A DNA stretch of 64,000 bases from the NCBI GenBank assembly GCA_016702645.1, contig JADJDP010000009.1, positions 1 to 64,000 on the forward strand, read 5' to 3'. How positions within the stretch are numbered: the first letter of the stretch is position 1; each line of letters opens with the position of its first letter. Position numbers and translations under genes: made by a program. Positions 10,520 to 18,367 of this stretch are shown piece by piece. Source of the DNA: Flavobacteriales bacterium. Its GTDB lineage: Bacteria; Bacteroidota; Bacteroidia; Flavobacteriales_F; PHOS-HE28. The notes beneath the pieces are model-generated. The model had not been told where the DNA came from and did not search any database. It saw nothing but the letters and a program-made list of their open reading frames with translations.

Positions 10520-11917
10520 ATGGAGGCCACCGCCGTATTGCCTGACAACGCACTGAAGGCGACACATGTCCTGCGCGCGCATTTCGACACGGGGGCGACA
10601 CGGTCGTTCCAAGCTCGCCGGGCGGCGCTCAAGGCGCTGAAAGTCGGCATCATCAAGCACGAGGAAGAACTCCTTGCTGCCATGAACAACGATATGCGCA
10701 AGCCGCGCTTCGAGGCGTACATGAGCGACATCGGACTGGTGCTCGCTGAGATCGATCATGCACTCAAGCATCTGAGGCAGTGGATGAAGCCCCGTGCGGT
10801 CCCCTCACCGCTGGCGATACAATTGGCAGAAAGCGAGTTGCATCCTGAGCCTTTGGGCGTGGTGCTCATCATTGCGCCGTGGAACTACCCCGTCCTGCTT
10901 TTGCTTTCACCCCTTATAGGTGCCATCGCCGCAGGAAATTGCGCACTGCTCAAGCCCAGTGAGGATGCCCCGGCCACTGCTGTTGTTGTGGATCGGATCG
11001 TTCAGGAAGCCCTTCCTTCTGGCTTGGCGACCGTGATCCACGGCAAGGGTAGCGAAGTGGTGCCGCACTTGATGAAGTCCTTCCGCTTCGACCATGTCTT
11101 CTTCACGGGCAGCCCCAAAGTGGGGCGCGAGGTCATGTTGCTCGCCGCTGATCGGCTCACTCCTGTCACGCTCGAGCTTGGTGGTAAATGCCCCGCGATC
11201 GTTGACCGAAAGGTGGATGTGAAGTCCGCAGCAAGGCGCATAGCGTGGAGCAAGTATTTCAACGCCGGACAGACCTGCATCGCCACGGACCATGTGCTGG
11301 TGCACTCCAGTTTGATGGAACCCTTCCTCGAGGCGTTCGCAGAACATGTTCGTCGCTTCTATGGCGCTGACCCACAGCACAGCCCGGATTACGCGCGCAT
11401 GATCAATGGGCGGCGCTTCGATGTTGTGAAGGACTATCTGGCGCAAGGCCAGCTCTTTTTGGGCGGCGGGCATGATGCTGCGGACCGCTACATCGCGCCG
11501 AGCGTACTTACCAATGTTCAGCTCGACAGCCCTGTTATGCGCGAGGAGATCTTCGGGCCTGTGCTACCGGTGATCCAATGGACTGAACGCGAAGAGGTGA
11601 TCGCGATCACCAAGCGCAACCCCAACCCACTGGCCGCATACATATTCAGCAGCGATGGCAAGGCGCAGCGGTACTTCCGCGATAGCATCCCCTTCGGAGG
11701 TGGGTGCATCAACCATTGCATGCTCCAGTTCGGTCCGGCGGAGCTCCCCTTTGGTGGCGTTGGGGGGAGTGGCATGGGGCGCTACCACGGCTACTTCACC
11801 TTCGAGCTCTTCAGCAACCGCAAGGGCATGGTGCATGCGAGCACATTGATCGATCCCGCCTTGCAGTACCCGCCCTACACAAAGCTCAAGGAGAAGGTGC
11901 TTCGGCGCGCCCTCTAA
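10520..11917 (+). CDS. Aldehyde dehydrogenase, class 3-like
   Basis: 465 residues. Residues about 95-200 form the NAD-binding region (PLGVVLIIAPWNYPVLLLLSPL, NCALLKPSE, FFTGSPKVGREVM). LELGGKCPAIV gives the general-base glutamate and NAGQTCIATDH the catalytic cysteine (about residue 250). The C-terminus FGGVGGSGMGRYHG...FSNRKGMV is typical of the short class 3 / fatty-aldehyde group, about 460 residues against about 490 for classes 1 and 2. It oxidises medium- or long-chain or aromatic aldehydes with NAD(P)+. There is no C-terminal hydrophobic anchor, so it is probably cytosolic. The frame is intact, unlike the dehydrogenase at 0.8-2.2 kb. The 3' end overlaps the convergent small gene by 4 bp. 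Confidence 0.92.
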   Translation: MEATAVLPDNALKATHVLRAHFDTGATRSFQARRAALKALKVGIIKHEEELLAAMNNDMRKPRFEAYMSDIGLVLAEIDHALKHLRQWMKPRAVPSPLAIQLAESELHPEPLGVVLIIAPWNYPVLLLLSPLIGAIAAGNCALLKPSEDAPATAVVVDRIVQEALPSGLATVIHGKGSEVVPHLMKSFRFDHVFFTGSPKVGREVMLLAADRLTPVTLELGGKCPAIVDRKVDVKSAARRIAWSKYFNAGQTCIATDHVLVHSSLMEPFLEAFAEHVRRFYGADPQHSPDYARMINGRRFDVVKDYLAQGQLFLGGGHDAADRYIAPSVLTNVQLDSPVMREEIFGPVLPVIQWTEREEVIAITKRNPNPLAAYIFSSDGKAQRYFRDSIPFGGGCINHCMLQFGPAELPFGGVGGSGMGRYHGYFTFELFSNRKGMVHASTLIDPALQYPPYTKLKEKVLRRAL

Positions 11918-12153
11918 GGCACGTCCAGCAAGCGTTCGCCGCGCACCGGGCGGAGCGCATCACGAACGGCGTTCAAGTGTTGCTCTTCGCATTCGAGGAT
12001 CGCCGTATGTCGGGCAGGTGGGTTCGGCAAATGCCAAGAGCGGCCCTGTATCCCCTCCCGCGCGCAGAACTGGTCCAGGTGCCTCACAAAGTGTGCAGCG
12101 GTCTCGGGCGCATCGGGCCCGAAAAAGTCCCAGTGGAAGCGTAGCAGTGCCAT
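11914..12153 (-). CDS. Small conserved hypothetical protein
   Basis: 79 residues starting MALLRFHWDFFGPDAPETA and ending RPVRGERLLDVP. It has no signal peptide, membrane helix or known catalytic motif. The segment FGPDAPETAAHFVRHLDQFC resembles a short protein family I recall from Flavobacteriales, role unknown. The start at 12153 is chosen because the extension to 12189 overlaps the divergent LysE promoter. It converges with the aldehyde dehydrogenase (4-bp overlap) and diverges from the LysE gene with 26 bp between the starts. Confidence 0.6.
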   Translation of the reverse strand: MALLRFHWDFFGPDAPETAAHFVRHLDQFCAREGIQGRSWHLPNPPARHTAILECEEQHLNAVRDALRPVRGERLLDVP

Positions 12154-12167
12154 GTTGTTGCCGCCGC

Positions 12168-12175
12168 TAATTTGC
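12168..12175 (+). promoter_or_regulatory. -7-like box (TAATTTGC) for the LysE-type gene
   Basis: TAnnTTTG-like element 4 nt upstream of the GTG start at 12180, consistent with the leaderless arrangement seen elsewhere in the window. Confidence 0.45.
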
Positions 12176-12179
12176 GAAC

Positions 12180-12905
12180 GTGGACGCATTGATCCTCTTC
12201 TTCATTGCAGCGATCGCCAGTTTCGTGGGTTCACTTCAGGCGGGTTTGGTGAACACGGCCGTCCTGGCGCACACCATTCAGCGCGGGCCGGAAGCTGGAA
12301 GGCGCATGGCCATCGGCGGAGCGATCCCGGAACTGCTGTACGCTGCATTGGCGTTCCAGTTCGCCTCCTGGGTCCTCCACCGCTTGGGGTTGGGCACAGC
12401 GGGCATCGGCCTGCTCGTTGGCTCCGTCCTCATCGTCATCGGCTTGTACTTCCTGGTCGTGTTCAAGCCGAAGTTCGATGCGGAGGCAGTGAAGATCAAG
12501 GCCAGCGGTGTGCGAAAAGGGCTGCTCCTCGGCCTCGCCAATCCACAGTTGCTCCTTTTCTGGTGCGGCGTGAAGTTGTCCCTCTCTTCCTTCGGGGTGG
12601 AAGAGGAGGGTTGGCTCGGCCTGCTAGCGTTCGCACTTGGTGCGTTCGTGGGGGCGCTCGTTCTCTTGCTGCAGTTGGTGAAACTCGGCAAGCGCGCGGT
12701 GGACAAACTGAAGCCACGTACGCTGCAATGGATGTTCCGCGCCGTTGGCATGGTGCTCGTGGTGAGCGGGATCGTTGGCATCATGCGAACACGAACGCCA
12801 CCCTCCGCAACAAACCCAGCTTCCAGCCGAAGTATGCCTCACAGCGCATCACAAGCGCATGCAAGGTCAAAGGCCGATGGCCTGCTCGCTGCAGTTGCAG
12901 GCTGA
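12180..12905 (+). CDS. LysE-family exporter
   Basis: Up to 241 residues from a GTG start. Six hydrophobic helices are visible (about residues 2-22, 38-56, 68-92, 112-132, 145-165 and 178-198). The LysE signature region lies in FVGSLQAGLVNTAVLAHTIQRG and FQFASWVLHRL. LysE-superfamily proteins export amino acids or other small molecules across the inner membrane; the substrate cannot be read. The last 40 or so residues (after VSGIVGIM) are polar, low-complexity and antisense to the C-terminus of the convergent ATP-grasp gene. The real end may be near 12785, disguised by a frame error. Confidence 0.75.
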   Translation: MDALILFFIAAIASFVGSLQAGLVNTAVLAHTIQRGPEAGRRMAIGGAIPELLYAALAFQFASWVLHRLGLGTAGIGLLVGSVLIVIGLYFLVVFKPKFDAEAVKIKASGVRKGLLLGLANPQLLLFWCGVKLSLSSFGVEEEGWLGLLAFALGAFVGALVLLLQLVKLGKRAVDKLKPRTLQWMFRAVGMVLVVSGIVGIMRTRTPPSATNPASSRSMPHSASQAHARSKADGLLAAVAG

Positions 12906-13830
12906 TGGGTCCCAGCCGACGCACATGCCGAAGCAGTTCCGCCCAACAACGGAAGATGCTGTACGCCGGGTCGTAAATGTGTCCGGGCTCGCTGCTCACC
13001 CCGTTCAACTCGATCACCGTGAACCGGCCTTTGCTCAACGCCTCTTCACTTTCGCTGCGAACATCGAATCGCCCATAGTGGATCCCTACCGTCCCACTCA
13101 TGATCTCATCCACCGCCTCCAAGAGCTTGGGCGTGGCCAGATGTCGTGCATCGAAGAAGGTAGTGCCCCGACAATGATTGCCGATCGGCTCCACCGTGAC
13201 CAACTCCCCCTTTGTGGGTACCGCTTGCAGGCGGTCGCCATGCAGATGACCCAGTCGTTCCAGTTGCTTCTCTCCGCGCCATGAGCGCGCGAGCAGTTCG
13301 GCGATGGTGCGCTCACCATCACCGGTTACCGAGAGGAAGCGCTTTCCACAGACTGAAAGCAATTCGGTTCGGCCCGATGCAGGGTCCTTGGCGAACATCA
13401 GCCCGAATTCCTGCGAACCGGACGCCAGCGCCTGCATCAGCAAATAATGCGGCTGGTTTGCCAGTGCACGCACCAGTGCTACCTCATCGGTGATGCGCAT
13501 CACACCTGCGCCTCGCTCGCCTACATCGGGTTTCACGATCAACGGGAACGGGATACCAGCGGCTCGATGTACCCGCAGCACATCATCAACCGGAGTGTTC
13601 GGGGGCACTACGACCGTCTTCGGATAGCACTGCTCGGGTAGCAGCGCATAGATCGCGGCCTTGCTCTCGCCGAAGAAGCCGCCCATATCGATGGCCGGGT
13701 TCACATTGGTGAAGAAGACCGCGCAACGCTGCCGAACGGCCTGATACAGGTAGAACGGCCAGACCGGCAAGTAGATCAGTTGCCACGGCCAGTACTCGTG
13801 GTTCAAGCGGTCCGCGAGACGGTGCCACAT
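12781..13830 (-). CDS. ATP-grasp superfamily protein
   Basis: 349 residues. The central ATP-grasp fold includes PFPLIVKPDVGERGAGVM (residues about 100-120), the second subdomain lysine region LLSVCGKRFLSV, and metal-ligand residues near GRFDVRSE and FTVIELNGVSSEPGHIYD. The N-terminus is a short hydrophobic patch (WQLIYLPVWPFYLYQAV). Such proteins join a carboxylate to an amine or thiol through an acyl-phosphate and are often loosely called D-alanine-D-alanine ligase-like; the substrates here are unknown. It is last in a tight minus-strand run (17 bp after the DinB-like gene) and overlaps the convergent LysE frame by 125 bp at the 3' end. Confidence 0.75.
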   Translation of the reverse strand: MWHRLADRLNHEYWPWQLIYLPVWPFYLYQAVRQRCAVFFTNVNPAIDMGGFFGESKAAIYALLPEQCYPKTVVVPPNTPVDDVLRVHRAAGIPFPLIVKPDVGERGAGVMRITDEVALVRALANQPHYLLMQALASGSQEFGLMFAKDPASGRTELLSVCGKRFLSVTGDGERTIAELLARSWRGEKQLERLGHLHGDRLQAVPTKGELVTVEPIGNHCRGTTFFDARHLATPKLLEAVDEIMSGTVGIHYGRFDVRSESEEALSKGRFTVIELNGVSSEPGHIYDPAYSIFRCWAELLRHVRRLGPISLQLQRAGHRPLTLHALVMRCEAYFGWKLGLLRRVAFVFA

Positions 13831-13847
13831 ACGGACAGGAGCGTGGA

Positions 13848-14348
13848 TCAGCGGACCCGGTGGTTCCGCGTGGAAGCCGCCACACCGAGGTGCTCCGGGA
13901 AGGTGATGTGGGACAGCTCCTGCTCCAACGCAATACGGACCATGGCGAGGTGGTGTACGCCGTGATCGGCGAGGTAGGCGAGTTCGCGTTTCAATGTTGT
14001 CCGTTGTACGCAGGGGTCGGGCAAACCAGGCAGCTCGCTTTCCATCACAAGATCCCTGTCGCGCGTGAGCCCGCTCAACAAACCGATACTACGCACCGCA
14101 CTTGCCCGTGCGGCGATCACTTCCGTTTCGATGAGCAGGTTGCGCTGGCGACGATCGTAACTGAAGGTGTTCTCGTTCAGCTCGGTGAGCAGGCACGTGT
14201 AGAACTCAAGGATGTGCCGGAAGTGCTGTCCGATGCTGCTGCCGAAGAGCAGCTTGCTCGGACACTTCAACTCCTCGTCGGTGAGCTGCTGCAGCAACGC
14301 ATCGATCTTCTCCAGAATGGAGTTGTTGTAGGCGACGAGGTCTTGCAT
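13848..14348 (-). CDS. DinB-like metal-binding protein
   Basis: 166 residues, all-helical in appearance. Histidines at positions expected for the DinB/YfiT four-helix bundle occur in GQHFRHILEFY (residues about 40-52) and YLADHGVHHLAMVRI (about 125-140). This family binds a divalent metal through three histidines, and several members are thiol-dependent S-transferases; a specific activity cannot be assigned. It lies between DoxX-like and ATP-grasp genes on the minus strand with short gaps (43 and 17 bp). Confidence 0.7.
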   Translation of the reverse strand: MQDLVAYNNSILEKIDALLQQLTDEELKCPSKLLFGSSIGQHFRHILEFYTCLLTELNENTFSYDRRQRNLLIETEVIAARASAVRSIGLLSGLTRDRDLVMESELPGLPDPCVQRTTLKRELAYLADHGVHHLAMVRIALEQELSHITFPEHLGVAASTRNHRVR

Positions 14349-14390
14349 CAGCAGGTGTGGAACGCTTACGACAAAGGTGCGGCTTGTGGA

Positions 14391-14804
14391 TCAGTTGACA
14401 TGGGGGCTTCCGTGACGCAAACCCCTGATGAAGTTCATCCCCTTCCGACGATCACGCCAGAGCACCCATGCGCTCGCAAGCGCCACGATGACCGCGAGTG
14501 CAAAGAGGGTTCCACCATCTCCCTGCACCTCGATACCAAGCATGGTGATGTGCGTGAGGATCGCGCCGCACATGGTACCCAAGGCGAGCAGCGCCCCCAC
14601 CCATATTAACGCGGGCCACAGCAGGAACATGGCCGCTACGAGCTCCACAACGCCCGACCCGATGCGACCCGCAGGTTCGGCTCCTATGGCGCTGAAGATG
14701 TACACCGACTCCGGCGCGGCGGAAAACTTGAAGTACAGCGTTTGCAGGAGGATGACCGCCGCTATCAGGTTGGGCAGCCAGCGGAGGGCAGCACGGTGGT
14801 TCAT
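14391..14804 (-). CDS. DoxX-like membrane protein
   Basis: 137 residues starting MNHRAALRWLPNLIAAVILLQTLYFKF. Four hydrophobic helices match the DoxX/DoxD-like small integral membrane family (residues about 8-26, 50-70, 75-97 and 105-125; motifs FKFSAAPES, GSGVVELVAAMFLL). Members are often found with oxidoreductases, but the biochemical role is unsettled. The ATG at 14804 is chosen because the longer frame (to 14846) overlaps the upstream YHS gene. It sits 14 bp after the YHS gene, so the two are probably co-transcribed. Confidence 0.75.
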   Translation of the reverse strand: MNHRAALRWLPNLIAAVILLQTLYFKFSAAPESVYIFSAIGAEPAGRIGSGVVELVAAMFLLWPALIWVGALLALGTMCGAILTHITMLGIEVQGDGGTLFALAVIVALASAWVLWRDRRKGMNFIRGLRHGSPHVN

Positions 14805-14818
14805 GGGTATCGGCGAGG

Positions 14819-15277
14819 CTACTTCCTGTGTTGGAAAGCGGCCCAATGCAGTTCAGCGCTACGATGGAGTTGTGCCTCGTTCTTGTTCCAGGTCGTGAGC
14901 GTGTTGTTGAAGAAGGCGTTGTAGAAGAGGAAGACCTTACCATCCTTCACCTTGAAGGTCTCCGGATCGACCTCCACCTTTTCGTTGTTCGCTCCAAGCG
15001 CGTAGGCACACCAACCACCATATTGCGGGAGGTAGTGTTCGGGGTCCTTCTTGAAAAGCGCCAGATGGGTGGTGTTCGAGAACCGGAAGGTGGCCCCCTT
15101 GTAGGTCGTGATGATCCGTGCACTGCCCCTCATGGCCTTGCCTTGCACCAAGTAAGCGACCGGGTCATATCCTTCCACCCATAGACCCTCGCCATCCAAA
15201 TTGAAGAAGGGCTTGAGAACTTGGGCGTGGGTAAGCCCGGCACCAAAAAGAACAAAGGCTAATACGAGGACGCGCAT
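14819..15277 (-). CDS. Secreted YHS-domain protein
   Basis: 152 residues. Residues 1-18 form a signal peptide (MRVLVLAFVLFGAGLTHAQ). The mature part contains a YHS-like domain: VEGYDPVAYLVQGKAMRGS, then YKGATFRFSNTTHLALFKKDPEHYLPQYGGWCAYAL (residues about 35-95). YHS modules occur in metal-handling and oxidoreductase proteins, and a periplasmic location is expected. First gene of the YHS-DoxX-DinB-like-ATP-grasp run. The family is usually a stand-alone periplasmic protein of this length. Confidence 0.8.
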   Translation of the reverse strand: MRVLVLAFVLFGAGLTHAQVLKPFFNLDGEGLWVEGYDPVAYLVQGKAMRGSARIITTYKGATFRFSNTTHLALFKKDPEHYLPQYGGWCAYALGANNEKVEVDPETFKVKDGKVFLFYNAFFNNTLTTWNKNEAQLHRSAELHWAAFQHRK

Positions 15278-15359
15278 CGGATCTCTGATGGAACGAGGCG
15301 GTAGTCACCCACCTCGGGCATTCCTGACAACCACGCCGGAACAGGTGTGGTCGGATCCC

Positions 15360-16355
15360 TTAGGCCAGCCGATCGCTCAATAGGCGCATTTCCATCGCAG
15401 GTGCCATCTTCTCGTACAGCATGCGATAAGTGCTTTCTGTGATGGGCATGTCCACGCCGAGCTTTTCATTGATGGCGTGCACACACTTCACAGCGTAATA
15501 GCCTTCAGCCACCATGTTCATTTCCAACTGTGCAGCACGCACGCTGTAGCCCTTGCCGATCATGGTGCCGAACTCGCGGTTGCGGCTGAACGTGGAGTAG
15601 GCCGTCACCAGCAGGTCGCCGAGATAGGCCGGTTCTTTGATGTCACGCTCGATCGGATGGGCCGCCTTCACGAAGCGATCGATCTCCTGGATGGCCCTGC
15701 TAACGAGCACCGCGCGGAAGTTATCCCCGTAGCCCAGCCCAACACTGATGCCGGAGCAAACGGCGATCACGTTCTTCAGGATGGCCGCGTACTCGGTGCC
15801 ATAGATGTCGTCGCTCAAGGTGGTCTTCATGAAACGGCCATTGAGGGCAGCGCTCATGGCCTTCGCCATCTCCGGGTCCAGGCTCGCGATGGTGAGGTAG
15901 CTCAATCGTTCCATCGCCACCTCCTCCGCATGGCATGGCCCACAGATCACGCCGAAGTCACGTTCGTTGACGCCCCAGTATTGGAAAAGGTACTCCCCCA
16001 CGATCTGGTTGGTCTCCGGTACAATGCCCTTCACGGCACTGAAAACAGTCTTGCCCTTCAACTCCGCCGGATCGAGTTGGTCCATGGTCCCCTTGAGGAA
16101 GGCGCTGGGTACGGCGATCACCAACACGTCCGCGTTCTTCACAACCGTATGGATATCACTATCCATCGCCAGGTGTTGAACGTCGAATTGTGCGGCACTG
16201 ATGTAGTCCGGATTGTGGCCGTACTTGGTGATGTGGGTGATGGTCTCCGGCCTTCGCACCCACCAGCCCACACGGTCGGCATTGCCGCTGAGCAACTTCA
16301 CCAAGGCGGTGCCCCAGCTACCCGCTCCAATAACGGCGATCCGTTGTGCGCCCAT
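15360..16355 (-). CDS. gpsA: Glycerol-3-phosphate dehydrogenase [NAD(P)+]
   Basis: 331 residues. GpsA reduces dihydroxyacetone phosphate to sn-glycerol-3-phosphate for phospholipid synthesis in the cytoplasm. Visible: Rossmann motif IGAGSWGTALVKLL (residues about 8-21), VFSAVKGI, FGVICGPCHAEEVA, the catalytic-lysine region AAILKNVIAVCSG (about 190-200) and the GDLLVTAYSTFSRNREFG signature (about 248-265). Length fits the family. The ATG overlaps the stop of the upstream M28 peptidase gene in a TGATG junction, so translation is probably coupled. No separate promoter is visible. Confidence 0.95.
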   Translation of the reverse strand: MGAQRIAVIGAGSWGTALVKLLSGNADRVGWWVRRPETITHITKYGHNPDYISAAQFDVQHLAMDSDIHTVVKNADVLVIAVPSAFLKGTMDQLDPAELKGKTVFSAVKGIVPETNQIVGEYLFQYWGVNERDFGVICGPCHAEEVAMERLSYLTIASLDPEMAKAMSAALNGRFMKTTLSDDIYGTEYAAILKNVIAVCSGISVGLGYGDNFRAVLVSRAIQEIDRFVKAAHPIERDIKEPAYLGDLLVTAYSTFSRNREFGTMIGKGYSVRAAQLEMNMVAEGYYAVKCVHAINEKLGVDMPITESTYRMLYEKMAPAMEMRLLSDRLA

Positions 16356-18061
16356 CAAAAGGTGATGTCCGTTTCGAGCTCCTTGCCTTCGCGAAGCACT
16401 TTCACTTTCGAGGTGTCGCCCTTGTTGAACTGCGCGAGCGCTTTCATGTATCCCATCATGTCGGTCACTTCGAGCTGGCCGAGCTTCAGCACGATGTCCC
16501 CCACTTTCAGTCCCGCGTTCGCGGCGGGCTTGCCCTCGGTGATGCCGTCAATGCGCATGCCCTTGCCATCGTACATGTAGTCCGGCACCACTCCCAAAGT
16601 CACCTTGAATCGCGGGGCATCCTCGCTCTTGGCATCCTCGGTCTTGGTGAAGGCCAGTTTACCATCGTCGTTGAGCTTCGTCACGAAGGCCTCGATGAAG
16701 CGCGTGATCCGCAGCATGCCATCGTAATTGACCTTCTCCTCATCATCGCTCGGCTTATGGTAGTCGCTGTGCGTACCGGTGAAGAAGTGGATCGCCGGCA
16801 CACCTTGCAAATAGAAGCTCGTATGGTCGCTGGGGCCAACGCCACCGGGGCTCGTCTTGATGGAGAGCGTGTCCGCTTCGATCTTGCCCTGCCGACCTCC
16901 GATACGCACCGGCTTCCTCAATTCCGCGAGCACGCTATCCCAGGTCGGTGAAGTGCCAGTACCGCTGATCGCAAGGCGCCGTGCGCTATCCAGACGCCCT
17001 ACCATGTCCAGGTTGATCATGTAGTTGAGCTCCGCGATGGGAACCGTAGGATGCTTTGTCCAGTAGTTCGATCCGTACAATCCCTTTTCCTCTCCGCTGA
17101 AGGCGATGAAGAGGTAATCGTTCGCGCGTGCTTGGTCCATTTCGGCAAGGTCGCGTGCAAGTTGGAGCATCACTGCGATGCCGCTCGCATTGTCATCCGC
17201 ACCGTTGTGTATGGCCGGTTCGCCGCGATGCAGTGAACCTTCATCGCCCATCCCCAAGTGGTCCAAATGCGCGCCGATCACCACCACGTTGGGCGCGCCA
17301 TTGTCTATCATTCCCACCACGTTGTATGCGGTGCGTTGCGGGCGATCGATCGTGGTCGTGAGCACGCAGGGATTGCCATCCACCATGAGCTCCTCAACAT
17401 CCCCCTTCACGAAAACCACCGGCACCCCGCAGCCCTGCATCTTGGCAGAGAGCGCGTCGCCGGGCGCTTCCACGTCGGGGTCGTTGTTGTAGAAGATCAC
17501 CGCGACTGCGCCTTTCTCGATGGCCTTGTCGGCGCGAACACGCAGCTCGTGGTAGGCGAGGAACTTGCTATGCGGATGGATCCCATCCGGAGAACCGATC
17601 GCGATAGCAGCGACCGCACCCGTAACATCAATGCCGTTGTAGTCCGTGCGGTCCAGTTCAGGTGCATCGATGCCGTAGGAGACTTTGACCACCTTGGTGC
17701 GCAGCGCTCCATTGCTGCTGAACGCGAGCGGGTGGAACTGTTCGCCCACCTTGAATTTCGTACGACCGATCTGCAAGACGTTCGCTTCGCCCAAGGTCGG
17801 TTCGGCGTTGAAGGTGAAGGTCTGCAAGTAGGTGGCGCTGTCGCCGTAGGGCATCAGGCCCACATTGGCATACTTCGCCGCGATGTAATCCACCGCGAGC
17901 TTCTCGCCCGGAGTGCCAGCCTCACGGCCTTCGAGGCGGTCGCTCGCGAGGTACCGCACATCGTAGCGCATCTGATCGAGCACATCGGCATCCGGCATCA
18001 GTTGCGCGAGCAGCGCGGATGGAGCGGCGAAGAGGGAAAGGAAGAGAAGGTGCTTGCTCAT
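16355..18061 (-). CDS. Secreted M28-family zinc aminopeptidase with PA and PDZ domains
   Basis: 568 residues. The signal peptide MSKHLLFLSLFAAPSALLAQ is followed by a protease-associated (PA) insertion (residues about 130-260), then the M28 peptidase core. Two-zinc ligands are readable: GAHLDHLG, NGADDNASG, FSGEEKGLYGS (general base), NLDMVGR and GTHSDYHKPSDD. A C-terminal PDZ-like domain (GKPAANAGLKVGDIVLKLG; about 490-568) may bind substrate tails. The enzyme would trim peptides in the periplasm or outside the cell. The open frame continues upstream, but the signal peptide and a -7 box 7 bp before 18061 fix the start. It overlaps gpsA by one base. Confidence 0.92.
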   Translation of the reverse strand: MSKHLLFLSLFAAPSALLAQLMPDADVLDQMRYDVRYLASDRLEGREAGTPGEKLAVDYIAAKYANVGLMPYGDSATYLQTFTFNAEPTLGEANVLQIGRTKFKVGEQFHPLAFSSNGALRTKVVKVSYGIDAPELDRTDYNGIDVTGAVAAIAIGSPDGIHPHSKFLAYHELRVRADKAIEKGAVAVIFYNNDPDVEAPGDALSAKMQGCGVPVVFVKGDVEELMVDGNPCVLTTTIDRPQRTAYNVVGMIDNGAPNVVVIGAHLDHLGMGDEGSLHRGEPAIHNGADDNASGIAVMLQLARDLAEMDQARANDYLFIAFSGEEKGLYGSNYWTKHPTVPIAELNYMINLDMVGRLDSARRLAISGTGTSPTWDSVLAELRKPVRIGGRQGKIEADTLSIKTSPGGVGPSDHTSFYLQGVPAIHFFTGTHSDYHKPSDDEEKVNYDGMLRITRFIEAFVTKLNDDGKLAFTKTEDAKSEDAPRFKVTLGVVPDYMYDGKGMRIDGITEGKPAANAGLKVGDIVLKLGQLEVTDMMGYMKALAQFNKGDTSKVKVLREGKELETDITF

Positions 18062-18068
18062 GGGGGCT

Positions 18069-18076
18069 CGAAGATA
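18069..18076 (-). promoter_or_regulatory. -7 box (TATCTTCG) for the M28 peptidase-gpsA unit
   Basis: TAnnTTTG-like element 7 nt before the ATG at 18061. Confidence 0.5.
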
Positions 18077-18086
18077 TTCCGGCGCA

Positions 18087-18094
18087 TACCTTCG
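18087..18094 (+). promoter_or_regulatory. -7 box (TACCTTCG) for the DUF1232-like gene
   Basis: Plus-strand TAnnTTTG-like element 42 nt before the ATG at 18137. It lies 10 bp from the opposing minus-strand box at 18069-18076, so this is a compact divergent promoter region. Confidence 0.4.
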
Positions 18095-18136
18095 ATCGCC
18101 CACATATCGTTGACCTCTTACAACGGCCCGACCAAC

Positions 18137-18364
18137 ATGAAGAGCTTCCTCGTCGCCCTCGTCGGCATCTTCTCCTTCATCTACTTGCTCAATCCCACCT
18201 TCGGGGTGCTCGAGTTCCTGCCGGACAACATTCCCTTGGTCGGCAACGTGGACGATGCCACCGCCACCATGGTGCTGCTCGGCGCATTGCGCTACTTCGG
18301 CTGGGACCTTACCAACCTGTTCCGCAAGCGCACGGCGCTGGACTTCGGCACGCAACAGCACTGA
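18137..18364 (+). CDS. DUF1232/YkvA-like small membrane protein
   Basis: 75 residues. It has a hydrophobic N-terminus (MKSFLVALVGIFSFIYLLNP), then LEFLPDNIPLVGNVDDATATMVLLGALRYFG. The L-P-D-x-I-P-x-x-G-x-x-D-D pattern matches the DUF1232 family of short membrane proteins of unknown function. It is followed after 3 bp by the HEAT/cyclophilin lipoprotein gene, so the two are likely co-transcribed. Confidence 0.65.
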   Translation: MKSFLVALVGIFSFIYLLNPTFGVLEFLPDNIPLVGNVDDATATMVLLGALRYFGWDLTNLFRKRTALDFGTQQH

Positions 18365-18367
18365 ACG

